The position numbers were made by a program, and so were the translations under genes. The notes below the pieces were generated by a model. That model worked only from the letters and a program-made list of their open reading frames with translations. It did no database searches and was not told the DNA's origin. From NCBI GenBank assembly GCA_021324935.1, contig JAJPIE010000059.1, positions 18,095-82,094 of the forward strand: a DNA stretch of 64,000 nucleotides, written 5' to 3'. Source of the stretch: Acidobacteriota bacterium. GTDB taxonomy: Bacteria; Acidobacteriota; Terriglobia; Acidiferrales; UBA7541. The number at the start of each line of letters is the position of its first letter. Position 1 is the first letter of the stretch. Below are positions 26,075 to 34,980 of this stretch, piece after piece.

Positions 26075-28546
26075 ATGAATGAAACCTACTGCAATGTTGC
26101 AGTGCCGCTGCCGTTGCGGCATACATTTACCTATTCGATTCCGGAAGAGTTGCTGGATCAGGTGCAGGCCGGCTCGCGGGTCGTGGTGCCGTTTCGGCAG
26201 AAGTCGCTGGTGGGCGTGGTCGTGGAACTGACGGGGACGGCGCCACCGGATACGAGAATCCGAAAGATTCAAAAGTCGCTCGATTTGATTCCGGCGCTGT
26301 CCTTGAAATTGCTGGAGCTAGGACAATGGATTGCGAGCTACTATCTGGCGCCGATTGGAGAAGTTTTCCGGGGGATGACGCCGCCGGTGACGGAACTGGC
26401 GGTGAAGCGGCAAGTGGCCCTGTCTGATACAGGGAAATCATTGGCGAGTGACTTTAAGCTGGGGAAGTTTCTGACCGACCTTCCCGGCCCGGAAGCGGAA
26501 TTTCTTCTAAAACTTTTCGAGAAAAAAGGGGTGATGGCGATTTCCTCCGTGGGCAAGCTGGGGCTATCGCCGGGAGCATTGCAGCGATTGCAGCGGCGCG
26601 GCTACGTGCAGTTGCGGGAGACGCTGCAAGGGCGCAAGAGGAAAGTGCAGACCATTGTTGCGTGGAAAGGGGAGTCCGGGGGACCGCGGCCGGAAGAGGG
26701 TGGCATAAATCCGGGGTTGCACGCAAAAGAGGAGCGGATTCGGGCATTGCTGGAGACGGAGCGCGGCGCGCTGCCAGTGTCGCAACTGCTCAAGCTTGCC
26801 GGGGTTTCGCGTTCGCTGATCGATCGAATGCTGCGCGACGGATTGCTGCAAAGCTGGGAGGAAGCGATTGACCCGGCGGAGGATCCATTCGACGTGGGCT
26901 ACGAAGCGCCGTCGCATACGTTGAATGAAGCACAGGAGCGGGCGTTCGGCGCAATTCGGGCGAGATTTGAGTTGGGTGAGTTTGGCGTGCAGCTTCTGCG
27001 CGGGGTGACGGGAAGCGGGAAGACGGAAGTGTACTTGCGCAGCGTGCAGGACACGCTGGCGCGCGGGAAAACGGCGATCGTTCTTGTGCCGGAGATCGCG
27101 CTGACATTGTGGATTGGCCGGCAATGCAGGGCATGGTTTGGAGCGCAGTTTGAAGGCGTGGCGGTGCTGCACTCAGCGCTGAGCGACGTGGAGCGGGCGC
27201 GGGAATGGTGGCGGGTACGCAATGGGCAGGCGCGGGTGGTGGTGGGCACCCGTTCGGCGGTGTTTGCGCCGCTCGAAAACCTCGGCCTGGTGATCGTGGA
27301 CGAGGAGCAAGAGAACAGCTTCAAGCAGGAGGAAACGCCGCGGTATCACGGGCGCGACGTGGCGATTGTGCGTGCCAAGCTGGAAAACGCGGTGGCACTG
27401 CTGGGCTCGGCAACGCCGGCACTGGAGACGTATCACAACGCAGCGAATGGAAAATACGAATTGCTCACGATGGCGTCGCGGGTGGAGAACCGGTCGCTGG
27501 CAGCGGTGGAGATCGTGGACTTGCGCACGGAATTTCAGCGGACGAATCAAACGAGTCCGATTTCCAAGAGATTGCACGAAGGGATTGCGGAGTGCCTGCA
27601 ATTCCAGACGCAGGCGCTCATCTTGATCAACCGCCGGGGTTATTCCTGGTCGGTGTTGTGCCGGAGTTGCGGAGCTTCGGTGCAGTGCGCAAATTGCAGC
27701 ATATCATTGACGTATCACAAAAACCGGAACCGGCTGGAGTGCCACTACTGCGGATACATGCAGGCGGTGCCGAGGACATGCCCGAAATGCGACTCGAAGT
27801 ACGTTTATTTTTTTGGGGAGGGTTCGGAGCATCTGGAGGAGAGGTTGAGGAAAGAATTTCCAGGAGCGCGGATCGCGCGGCTGGATCGCGACACGGTGCG
27901 CACCAAGCAGCAGTATCAGGAGACCCTGGGAGCATTTGCCAACGGCGCGCTGGATATTCTGGTGGGCACGCAAATGCTCGCGAAAGGGCACGATTTTCAT
28001 CGAGTGACGCTGGTGGGGGTGATTTCGGCGGATTCTCTGCTCAGTTTTCCAGATTTTCGCGCGGCGGAGCGGACGTTTCAGTTGCTGACGCAGGTGGCAG
28101 GGCGCGCAGGCCGCGGGGAATTGCCGGGACGCGTGCTGATTCAGACGTACTACCCGGAGCACTACGCGATTCAAGATGCAGTGAAGCAGGATTACCTGGC
28201 ATTTTATGAGAGGGAACTGCATTACCGGCGGATGATGGCGTATCCGCCGTTCACGTCGCTGGCGAATGTAATCGTGCGGGATGAGAACCTGGAAAATGTA
28301 ATCCGGTGGTCGCGGCAGCTTTCGGAATATTTTACTCGGTCAGACGGGAAGGAGATTCGCGTGCTGGGGCCTGCCTCGGCGCCGCTGGCGCGGTTGAAGA
28401 AAGAGCACAGATTCCAGTTTTTATTGAAGTCGCCGAAGAGATCGGCGATTACGAAGTTGCTAAGCGGGGCGATGGGTTTTTGCGAAGCGAAGGAGATTCC
28501 GCAGACGGCGGTGCTGGTCGATATGGACCCACTGACATTGTTGTGA
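26075..28546 (+). CDS. priA: Primosomal helicase PriA
   Basis: 823 residues from ATG 26075, preferred over an open frame from 26039 because the family begins MNETYCNVAVPLPLRHTFTY. An N-terminal DNA-binding domain is followed by a superfamily 2 helicase core: Walker A GVTGSGKTEVYL and Walker B VDEEQENSF (DEEQ rather than the usual DEEH). A zinc-binding domain with eight cysteines follows (CRSCGASVQCANC ... CHYCGYMQAVPRTCPKC). The helicase C domain has QVAGRAGRGELPG. PriA restarts stalled replication forks. It is convergent with recQ. Confidence 0.95.
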   Translation: MNETYCNVAVPLPLRHTFTYSIPEELLDQVQAGSRVVVPFRQKSLVGVVVELTGTAPPDTRIRKIQKSLDLIPALSLKLLELGQWIASYYLAPIGEVFRGMTPPVTELAVKRQVALSDTGKSLASDFKLGKFLTDLPGPEAEFLLKLFEKKGVMAISSVGKLGLSPGALQRLQRRGYVQLRETLQGRKRKVQTIVAWKGESGGPRPEEGGINPGLHAKEERIRALLETERGALPVSQLLKLAGVSRSLIDRMLRDGLLQSWEEAIDPAEDPFDVGYEAPSHTLNEAQERAFGAIRARFELGEFGVQLLRGVTGSGKTEVYLRSVQDTLARGKTAIVLVPEIALTLWIGRQCRAWFGAQFEGVAVLHSALSDVERAREWWRVRNGQARVVVGTRSAVFAPLENLGLVIVDEEQENSFKQEETPRYHGRDVAIVRAKLENAVALLGSATPALETYHNAANGKYELLTMASRVENRSLAAVEIVDLRTEFQRTNQTSPISKRLHEGIAECLQFQTQALILINRRGYSWSVLCRSCGASVQCANCSISLTYHKNRNRLECHYCGYMQAVPRTCPKCDSKYVYFFGEGSEHLEERLRKEFPGARIARLDRDTVRTKQQYQETLGAFANGALDILVGTQMLAKGHDFHRVTLVGVISADSLLSFPDFRAAERTFQLLTQVAGRAGRGELPGRVLIQTYYPEHYAIQDAVKQDYLAFYERELHYRRMMAYPPFTSLANVIVRDENLENVIRWSRQLSEYFTRSDGKEIRVLGPASAPLARLKKEHRFQFLLKSPKRSAITKLLSGAMGFCEAKEIPQTAVLVDMDPLTLL

Positions 28547-28596
28547 GCCAAAACTGAACCAGAGAGCGAAGGGGAATGCGCCGGGCTAAATTCCGA

Positions 28597-30519
28597 TCAC
28601 TCCAGTTTCGGAGCGAGATTTCCCGCGGCGTGGCGGAGCTGGCCGACGACGAGCCGGATTTCTTCATAGGTGATTTCAGCGGGGAGAGACTCCTTGATGG
28701 GCTTGAGGTAGGCGAGGCCGAGTTTTGCAGCCGATTGGCGGATCTGCTCGGCGTGAATTGGATGGACCCAGTCCGGGCGGAAGGGAAGTTCGCCTTTTTC
28801 GATGAGGTCGGCGACGAGAACTATAACGGTGGAGACTTTGCGGCCGCGAAGCTGGGCGATTTCCTCGAAGGTGCGGCCCTGCTGGAGGAGGTCGAGGGTT
28901 TCCTGCGCGGGGCTGGAGGGGCGGGCGTGCCATTCCTTGCTGGCGCGAGCACCTTGCCCGAAGCGGTACAGGGCGTCGAGGATTTCTCCGCCATAGGCCT
29001 GGCATTTGGCGTCGCCCATGCCGGAGACGCAGCGAAGCTCCTCGAGCGTTTTCGGTTTGCGAGCGCAGATATTTTCGAGCGTCGAATCATGAAGGACGAG
29101 GAAAGCGGCGAGCATCTTTTTCCTGGCGATATTTTTGCGCCACTCGCGGAGGAATTCCCGGAGCTCATCGTCAACGGATTGTGAGGATTCGCGCTGGAAT
29201 GTGGCGCGTTCGAGGAGGAGCTCCGGTTTGGTGTTAGCGCAGGAGGCGGAAGCGCTCGCGGACTTCACCCTGGAAAGCCAATCGGGCGGCTGGGAACAGA
29301 CGTCGCAGATGCCGCAGCCATTCCATTTGGTGATTTCGCCGAAGTGTTCGCAGATGGATTTCTGGCGGCAGATTTTGGAGGTGACGAAATCCTGCATGCG
29401 GGAATAGCGCTGCCAGGCGCGATGCTTTTCCTGCGAGTCGCCGATCTGGTTGATGAAGAAGGCGCGGAGGGCGTTGTCCTTTTTCTGCCAAAAAAGGAAG
29501 CAATCGGCGGGAAGACCGTCGCGGCCGGCGCGTCCGGTTTCCTGATAGAACTGCTCGATGCTATCCGGCAAACCAAGGCGGATGACGGTACGGACGTTGG
29601 GTTTATTGATGCCGAGGCCGAAGGCGATGGTGCCAACGAGCACGTGCACCTCTTCACTCATCCATTGTTCCTGCGCGGTGCGGCGTGCGGCGGCGTCCAT
29701 CTGGCCGTGATAGCCAACGGCGGCGACGCCGCTTTCTTCCAATAAATCGACAAGTTCACCAACGCGAGCGATGGTGGGGCAATAGACAATCACATTACCG
29801 GCGCGGGCCTGTTTCACGGCTTCGACGACGAGCGCATTCTGCTGGGGTTCCTTGGCTTCGCGCACGACGTAGCGGAGATTCTCGCGGCGAAAGCTGGAGA
29901 CGGATTTAAAGGGGTCGCGAAGTTGCAACTGCTCGATGATGTCGTGACGCACCTGCTGCGTGGCGGTGGCGGTGAAGGCGGCGATGGGGCGGTCGGGGAA
30001 GAGCGCGCGAAGCTTGGCGAGTTGCCGATATTCGGGGCGGAAGTCGTGGCCCCATTGGGAAATGCAGTGAGCTTCGTCAATGGCGAAGAAAGAGAGCGGC
30101 ACATTCTTGAGCCATCGTTCGGTGCCCGCCATGACCGCACGTTCGGGGGAGATGTAGATGAGGCGGAACTCGCCCGTGAGGGTTTTCTCTTCGAGTTCGC
30201 GGCGATCGGACCGGAGAACGGCGCTATTGAGGAAGATGGCGGGGATGCCCATCTGGCGGAGTTGTGCGACCTGATCCTGCATGAGGGCGATGAGAGGAGA
30301 GATGACGACGGCGGTGCGTTTTTCATCGAGAACAGCAGGGAGCTGATAACAGAGAGATTTACCGCCGCCCGTGGGCATAACGACGCAGACGTCGCGGCCG
30401 GAATCGAGAGCTTGGACAATCGCTTCCTGACGAGGGCGGAAGGATGTGTAGCCCCAAAAGCGGTGAAGCGGAAGCCGATAGCGATCCAGGGAAGGAGCGA
30501 CAGCGATGGTGGAGGACAC
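28597..30519 (-). CDS. recQ: ATP-dependent DNA helicase RecQ
   Basis: 640 residues from GTG 30519, which has GGAG 6-7 nt upstream; the frame is open to 30654, but the extra 45 residues lack similarity. Order of parts: helicase N with MPTGGGKSLCYQLPAV and DEAH box AIDEAHCISQWGHDFRPEY; helicase C with QETGRAGRDGLPA; zinc cluster CRQKSICEHF ... CGICDVC; HRDC domain (about 475-560). A final helix-turn-helix region (RTFEEIAQLRGRKVSTVIV) resembles the HTH_40 element of some RecQ proteins. Role: 3'-5' unwinding in recombination and repair. It is convergent with priA, ends 50 bp apart. Confidence 0.93.
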   Translation of the reverse strand: MSSTIAVAPSLDRYRLPLHRFWGYTSFRPRQEAIVQALDSGRDVCVVMPTGGGKSLCYQLPAVLDEKRTAVVISPLIALMQDQVAQLRQMGIPAIFLNSAVLRSDRRELEEKTLTGEFRLIYISPERAVMAGTERWLKNVPLSFFAIDEAHCISQWGHDFRPEYRQLAKLRALFPDRPIAAFTATATQQVRHDIIEQLQLRDPFKSVSSFRRENLRYVVREAKEPQQNALVVEAVKQARAGNVIVYCPTIARVGELVDLLEESGVAAVGYHGQMDAAARRTAQEQWMSEEVHVLVGTIAFGLGINKPNVRTVIRLGLPDSIEQFYQETGRAGRDGLPADCFLFWQKKDNALRAFFINQIGDSQEKHRAWQRYSRMQDFVTSKICRQKSICEHFGEITKWNGCGICDVCSQPPDWLSRVKSASASASCANTKPELLLERATFQRESSQSVDDELREFLREWRKNIARKKMLAAFLVLHDSTLENICARKPKTLEELRCVSGMGDAKCQAYGGEILDALYRFGQGARASKEWHARPSSPAQETLDLLQQGRTFEEIAQLRGRKVSTVIVLVADLIEKGELPFRPDWVHPIHAEQIRQSAAKLGLAYLKPIKESLPAEITYEEIRLVVGQLRHAAGNLAPKLE

Positions 30520-30705
30520 GGAAGGCTCCAAACTGGGGTGGGAAGACCAGCGCCCGAAGTTTTCGCATTTTATTCGCACATTGTCAAGTGGAAATTTTGC
30601 GGAACGGCCGGCTGTGGCGGGGCAGATGGCGATGGCGATTCGCTTGTGAAGCAAGAAAGATAATCCGGATTGTGAAATTTCAAATCGGTTCAGCGGAAGG
30701 CGGAA

Positions 30706-32064
30706 CTACGTTTTGCGGCGGGACCAGAAGATATACCCCGGGAGGCCGAGCAGCATGAGGGCGATGGCCACCAGGAGATACAGAAATTCGTGGGGGTCCC
30801 GAAGGGCGACAAACAAGGCGTTGCCGATGATGGCCAAAGCGGCAAGGACAAAGACGAACGGCGTGAACGGGTAGACCGGAACGCGGTAGGGCAGAGGCTT
30901 TCCTGGATTCGCGCGGCGAATCGGAAAAATCGCGGCGGCGCCGAGCCCGTAAAAAATCCAGCCGATGAAGATCGCTCCGTTGGCCAGCTTCGCAAAGCCC
31001 GCGGCGGAAGCCAGCACGCAGGACCAGACTCCAAGGACGAGAACCGCCAGCGCCGGCGTGCCAAAGCGCGGACTGACGTCGGCGAGTTTTTTGAAGAACA
31101 GATTGTCGTTGGCCATGGCGAAGAAAACGCGCGGAGCAGTGAGGACAACGCTGTTGGTGGAACTGAAGGTGGAGACGAGAATCGCGGCGGCCACGAATTT
31201 CGCTGCCCAGGGGCCAAGAACGGCGCGCGCGGCGCTGGCCGCGATGGCGTCGCTTTGCGCAGCTTGCACAGGGCCAAGCGCCACCAGGTAGGCCACCACC
31301 GCGAAAAGATAGAGTCCGATCAGGATCAGCGAACCAAATAAAAAGGTGCGGGGAAAGCTGCGCTGGGGATTTTGCACTTCGCCGGCGCTGTAGGTGCCAA
31401 ATTGCCAGCCTTCATAGGCCCAGAGGACGGTAATCATGGCCAGGCCGACTCCGGAGAACAGCACGTAGGTGCCTGGCGGGTGAGCGATACCCGCAGGGTG
31501 CGCACCCTGGAAAGAGCCTCGGTTCAGCCCCAGCGCGAGCAGCAGGGCGCCCAGCACCACGATGAATCCCGCTTTGATAATTGTGGTGACGTTCTGCACA
31601 TCCGAGCTCTTGCGAGTGCCCCACACGTTGATGACTGTGACTACTGCGATCATAAGGATTGTGGTTGCAGACGCTTCCACCGGCGAGAGCGGAACGATCT
31701 CCTGCATATAGGTGGTGAAGGCATGGGCGAGTGCGGCGATAGTGCCGCTGGCGATGACGAACAGGAGGCTCCAGCCGTAGAGAAACGCGGGCAAGCGGCC
31801 AAAGGCGTCGCGGATGTAGCAGTAGAGCCCGCCCGCTTCCGGATTTGCCGCGGCAAGCTCCGCATAGGTTAGCGCGCCGAGAAGAGACAGTAAGCCACCG
31901 AGCAGCCACACCATCAGGGCCCAGCTGACTGAACCGCCAATCTGGCGCTGGATCAGCCCTGGCGTGAGAAAAATTCCGGAACCAATCACCGAGCCGATAA
32001 AAAGCAGAAGCAGGTCGTGTTCGCGCAAGGTGCGCGACAATTCGGTTTTGGCGGGCGCAGGCAT
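30706..32064 (-). CDS. APC-family amino acid permease
   Basis: 452 residues from ATG 32064, 11 bp after the M50 gene; the frame is open far upstream but that overlaps the M50 gene. Twelve hydrophobic helices are visible. The first carries the APC substrate/sodium loop LFIGSVIGSGIFLTPG, and helix 6 region has AYEGWQFGTYSAGEVQNPQR, a common LAT/APC block. The N-terminus is short (MPAPAKTELSRTLREHD), so this is a plain transporter, probably for amino acids. The operon context is HU, then site-2 protease, then this permease. Confidence 0.88.
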   Translation of the reverse strand: MPAPAKTELSRTLREHDLLLLFIGSVIGSGIFLTPGLIQRQIGGSVSWALMVWLLGGLLSLLGALTYAELAAANPEAGGLYCYIRDAFGRLPAFLYGWSLLFVIASGTIAALAHAFTTYMQEIVPLSPVEASATTILMIAVVTVINVWGTRKSSDVQNVTTIIKAGFIVVLGALLLALGLNRGSFQGAHPAGIAHPPGTYVLFSGVGLAMITVLWAYEGWQFGTYSAGEVQNPQRSFPRTFLFGSLILIGLYLFAVVAYLVALGPVQAAQSDAIAASAARAVLGPWAAKFVAAAILVSTFSSTNSVVLTAPRVFFAMANDNLFFKKLADVSPRFGTPALAVLVLGVWSCVLASAAGFAKLANGAIFIGWIFYGLGAAAIFPIRRANPGKPLPYRVPVYPFTPFVFVLAALAIIGNALFVALRDPHEFLYLLVAIALMLLGLPGYIFWSRRKT

Positions 32065-32075
32065 CCGGGGAAGCG

Positions 32076-33071
32076 TTACATCAGCCTTTCGATGGGATAC
32101 GGCATGAAGCAGAGAATGAAAACGGCCAGCGCAAGCACGGCGGCAAAACGGCGGTTGGGATCGAGAGGGGTTGGATCGTATATCGGAGCCATGCGGACGA
32201 ATTGGAGGCCGAAGAGAATCAGCGCCCAGATCCACCAGCCCTGCCACTGGAAATAGCCAAGAGGCACGAGAGCGAGCGGAAGGCAGATGGAAATCCAGCG
32301 ATGAAGACGAGGGCTGACGGAGCGCACGATGTGGCCGCCATCGAGCTGGCCGACGGGCAAGAGATTGAGCGCGGTGGCGAAAAGGCCAACCCAAGCGGCG
32401 CGGCCGACGGGATGCAGAAGCAGATCGGCGGTTTGCGCGTTGGGTTGCAGAACGGCGGTGGCCAGGCGAACGATGAGCGGAACCCCGAAGATCAGATCTG
32501 CGTTCGAATCGGAGGAGAGCGCGGGTATCACCTTGGCGTGCAGCACGCCATACACAAGCGGTGGCAGCGCGACCAGGAAGCCGACCAGCGGGCCGGAAGC
32601 GCCGACGTCAAACAGTGCGCGCATGGAGCGAATGGGGGAGCGAATCAGGATAAAGGCGCCAAAGGTGCCGATCAGCGTTGGCGCGGGAATGAAGAACGGA
32701 TAACTGGCATGGATGTGATGATGGCGGCAGGCGAAGTAGTGGCCGAGTTCGTGTGCTAGCAAGATGGAGAGCAGTGTGACGGCAAAGGGCAGGCCGGCCA
32801 GAAGCGCCACGGGATCGCGATAGGCGAGGCGGAAGGTCTGCAGGAAGGCATCGAGCGAGGCGGCTTGGTTGTGAGCGTAAGCAGCGGCGAAATGCGTACC
32901 AGCGATCAGCGAGGTGAGCAGGGTGAGGAGGAAAAGGCCGGAAGCCAGAATCAGGGAGCGGAGCGGAGGATGGGGCTGTTCGGCAGCGAAGTAGCGCCCG
33001 GGAACCGCAGGTGGCCAGGCAGGCACGTGCAGAATGGAGGGAGCGCTCGGTTCTGTTTCCGGTGGAGTCAC
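32076..33071 (-). CDS. Site-2 protease-like M50 membrane metallopeptidase
   Basis: 331 residues from GTG 33071, 6 bp after the HU stop. Multiple membrane spans. The zinc site HELGHYFACRHHHIHAS sits in the third hydrophobic segment (about 107-111), and the second motif LPVGQLDGGHI is near 248-258, as in S2P proteases. A long Pro-rich cytoplasmic N-terminus precedes the first span. Such enzymes cut membrane-anchored regulators inside the bilayer. No PDZ domain is apparent. A natural substrate is not suggested by the neighbours. Confidence 0.88.
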   Translation of the reverse strand: MTPPETEPSAPSILHVPAWPPAVPGRYFAAEQPHPPLRSLILASGLFLLTLLTSLIAGTHFAAAYAHNQAASLDAFLQTFRLAYRDPVALLAGLPFAVTLLSILLAHELGHYFACRHHHIHASYPFFIPAPTLIGTFGAFILIRSPIRSMRALFDVGASGPLVGFLVALPPLVYGVLHAKVIPALSSDSNADLIFGVPLIVRLATAVLQPNAQTADLLLHPVGRAAWVGLFATALNLLPVGQLDGGHIVRSVSPRLHRWISICLPLALVPLGYFQWQGWWIWALILFGLQFVRMAPIYDPTPLDPNRRFAAVLALAVFILCFMPYPIERLM

Positions 33072-33077
33072 AATGGA

Positions 33078-33371
33078 TTACTTGGGTTGGTTGGCGGAAG
33101 TGTCTTCCAGTCCTTGGAGTTCCTTGCCGGGCTTGAAGCGCACGGCTTTTCCCGGGGGGATGCTGACCTCTTCGCCGGTGCGGGGATTGCGGCCGATGCC
33201 GGTTTTGCGCGGTTTCACGCTGAAGACGCCGAACTTGCGCAACTCGATACGCTGCCCGCGGCCCATGGCGTTCTTGAGCGATTCGAAGACGGTCTCGACG
33301 GCCTGCTCCGCCTTGGTGCGGCTGATGTTGGTCTTTGCGACGACGGCATTTACGATGTCGAGCTTGATCAC
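33078..33371 (-). CDS. HU/IHF-family DNA-binding protein
   Basis: 97 residues from ATG 33371. Canonical histone-like fold: MIKLDIVNAVVAKT, dimerisation helices (SRTKAEQAVETVFESLKNA), the IELRKFGVFSV strand and the DNA arm RKTGIGRNPRTGEEVSIP, then VRFKPGKEL. A short acidic/polar C-terminal tail follows. HU/IHF proteins bend DNA as dimers. Alpha or beta type cannot be told. It is the first gene of a three-gene run with the M50 protease and permease, and is divergent from dcd over 125 bp. Confidence 0.95.
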   Translation of the reverse strand: MIKLDIVNAVVAKTNISRTKAEQAVETVFESLKNAMGRGQRIELRKFGVFSVKPRKTGIGRNPRTGEEVSIPPGKAVRFKPGKELQGLEDTSANQPK

Positions 33372-33496
33372 AGCCGGCCTCCCGGTCTACGTGGCCCGAT
33401 GCTAGAGGCTAAGGCCCGGGTTGTCAAGGAGTTCCACCTCATCTACACTTTATCCTTTTGCAAGAGCCACACAGGTCTTTCTATCAGGAGGCAGGG

Positions 33497-34051
33497 ATGT
33501 CTGTAAAGCCAGACCGCTGGATCCGGCGCATGGCGCTGGAGCACAAGATGATCGAGCCGTTCACGGACCGGCAAATCCGGGAAGGGGTGATCAGTTACGG
33601 CGTGTCGTCGTATGGCTACGACATTCGCGTGGCCGACGAATTTCAGATTTTTACGAACGTGAATTCGACGATCGTGGATCCGAAGAATTTCGATCCGCGA
33701 TCGCTGGTATCGTACAAGGGAGATTCGTGCTTGATTCCGCCGAATTCGTTCGCGCTGGCGCGCTCGGTGGAGTATTTCCGGATTCCGCGGAACGTGCTGA
33801 CGATTTGCCTTGGGAAGTCGACGTATGCGCGCTGCGGAATCATCGTGAACGTGACGCCGTTTGAGCCGGAGTGGGAAGGGTTCGTGACGCTGGAAATCAG
33901 CAACACCACGCCGCTGCCCGCAAAGATTTATGCGAACGAAGGATTGTGCCAGGTGCTGTTCTTTGTGAGCGACGAGGATTGCGAGGTCAGCTACAAGGAC
34001 AAGAAGGGGAAGTATCAGGCGCAAGTGGGGATTGTGACGCCAAGGCTGTAA
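33497..34051 (+). CDS. dcd: dCTP deaminase
   Basis: 184 residues from ATG 33497, preceded by AGGAGG; an in-frame start at 33458 is less likely. Key blocks: [16 protein letters not shown], then [16 protein letters not shown], and [23 protein letters not shown], which carries the Arg and catalytic Glu region of dCTP deaminase/dUTPase folds. The enzyme turns dCTP to dUTP for dTTP synthesis. The length fits the mono-functional form; a bifunctional form would look similar. It stands alone. Confidence 0.92.
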   Translation: MSVKPDRWIRRMALEHKMIEPFTDRQIREGVISYGVSSYGYDIRVADEFQIFTNVNSTIVDPKNFDPRSLVSYKGDSCLIPPNSFALARSVEYFRIPRNVLTICLGKSTYARCGIIVNVTPFEPEWEGFVTLEISNTTPLPAKIYANEGLCQVLFFVSDEDCEVSYKDKKGKYQAQVGIVTPRL

Positions 34052-34342
34052 ATCGTTCGATGCAGATGATTGCAAGGCCCGCATTTTTGTTCTGAACGAA
34101 ACGCAGGACTTTGGCGTGGTTTTTCTATTCGAACGGGGGACATGGCAGCTCCTGCTTCCAGCAGGCAAGCGGGCTTGCCGGCCTTTTCACTGCCCAAGGT
34201 AGCCCAGACAAAGGCGCTACGATGCCGCCAGAGTGGCCGATCTAAAGTTCGGCCACTACATTATCAGAGCCGCCCGCCTCAGTCCCGCGCTTCGCTCGGG
34301 ATAAAAAGGCGGGCGCTACAAAGGCTGGCGCTGGCGACGGGA
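34052..34342. repeat. Intergenic palindromic repeat block
   Basis: The 291-bp gap between dcd and wrbA (convergent) is packed with palindromes: GGCAAGC-GG-GCTTGCC (34166-34181); GTGGCCGA-N8-TCGGCCAC (34233-34256) followed by TACA; and GCCCGCCT (34272-34279) with AGGCGGGC (34307-34314), enclosing TCCCG...CGGGA and followed by GCTACA. The second recurs almost unchanged at 40641-40660. No gene seen. Probably decayed mobile palindromic repeats. Confidence 0.55.
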
Positions 34343-34960
34343 TTAGCGGAAAAGTTTGCCGGCGATTCCGGCGACGTGCTTGCCTTGGAAACGGGCGATG
34401 CGCAGCTCATTTTCGCTGGGTTGGCGCGCGCCGTCGGAGCCGGTGAGCGTGGTGGCGCCGTAGGGCGTGCCGCCGGTAATTTCGCTCATGAGCAACAGGC
34501 CGGGTTCGGTGTAAGGGACGCCGACTACAATCATGCCGTGGTGGAGCAGCGTGGTGTGGAAGCTGGTGATGGTGGTTTCCTGGCCGCCGTGCTGAGTGGC
34601 CGTCGAGGCGAAGACGCTGCCGACTTTTCCGACCAGCGCGCCCTTGAACCAGAGTGAGCCCGTTTGATCGAGGAAGTTGCGCATCTGCGCGGCCATGCTG
34701 CCGAAGCGGGTGGGCGTGCCGAAGATGATGGCGTGCGCGTCGGTCAGTTGCTCCACGGTCGCTACGGGAACATGAGCAAAGGCGTCGCGCTGCGCTTTGG
34801 CCCCTGATTTTTCCAGGATGTCGCTGGGTACGAGTTCCGGTACCTGGAGCAGGGATACCTCGGCCCCCTGCACTTCCCGGGCTCCTTCGGCGACGGCCTG
34901 CGCCATTTTGTAGACGTGGCCGAACATACTGTAAAAGATCACCTGAACCTTGATTGCCAT
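34343..34960 (-). CDS. wrbA: WrbA-type NAD(P)H:quinone oxidoreductase
   Basis: 205 residues from ATG 34960, chosen because AAAAGGAGAA lies upstream. Flavodoxin-like fold: [20 protein letters not shown] (FMN phosphate loop), then [24 protein letters not shown], and [20 protein letters not shown], the WrbA signature, and later [12 protein letters not shown]. It performs two-electron reduction of quinones with NAD(P)H, guarding against semiquinone radicals. It lies 20 bp after the extended end of the DedA-rhodanese gene, so both are likely co-transcribed with the upstream nitroreductase gene. Confidence 0.93.
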   Translation of the reverse strand: MAIKVQVIFYSMFGHVYKMAQAVAEGAREVQGAEVSLLQVPELVPSDILEKSGAKAQRDAFAHVPVATVEQLTDAHAIIFGTPTRFGSMAAQMRNFLDQTGSLWFKGALVGKVGSVFASTATQHGGQETTITSFHTTLLHHGMIVVGVPYTEPGLLLMSEITGGTPYGATTLTGSDGARQPSENELRIARFQGKHVAGIAGKLFR

Positions 34961-34980
34961 AAACGTTCTCCTTTTCTTGA

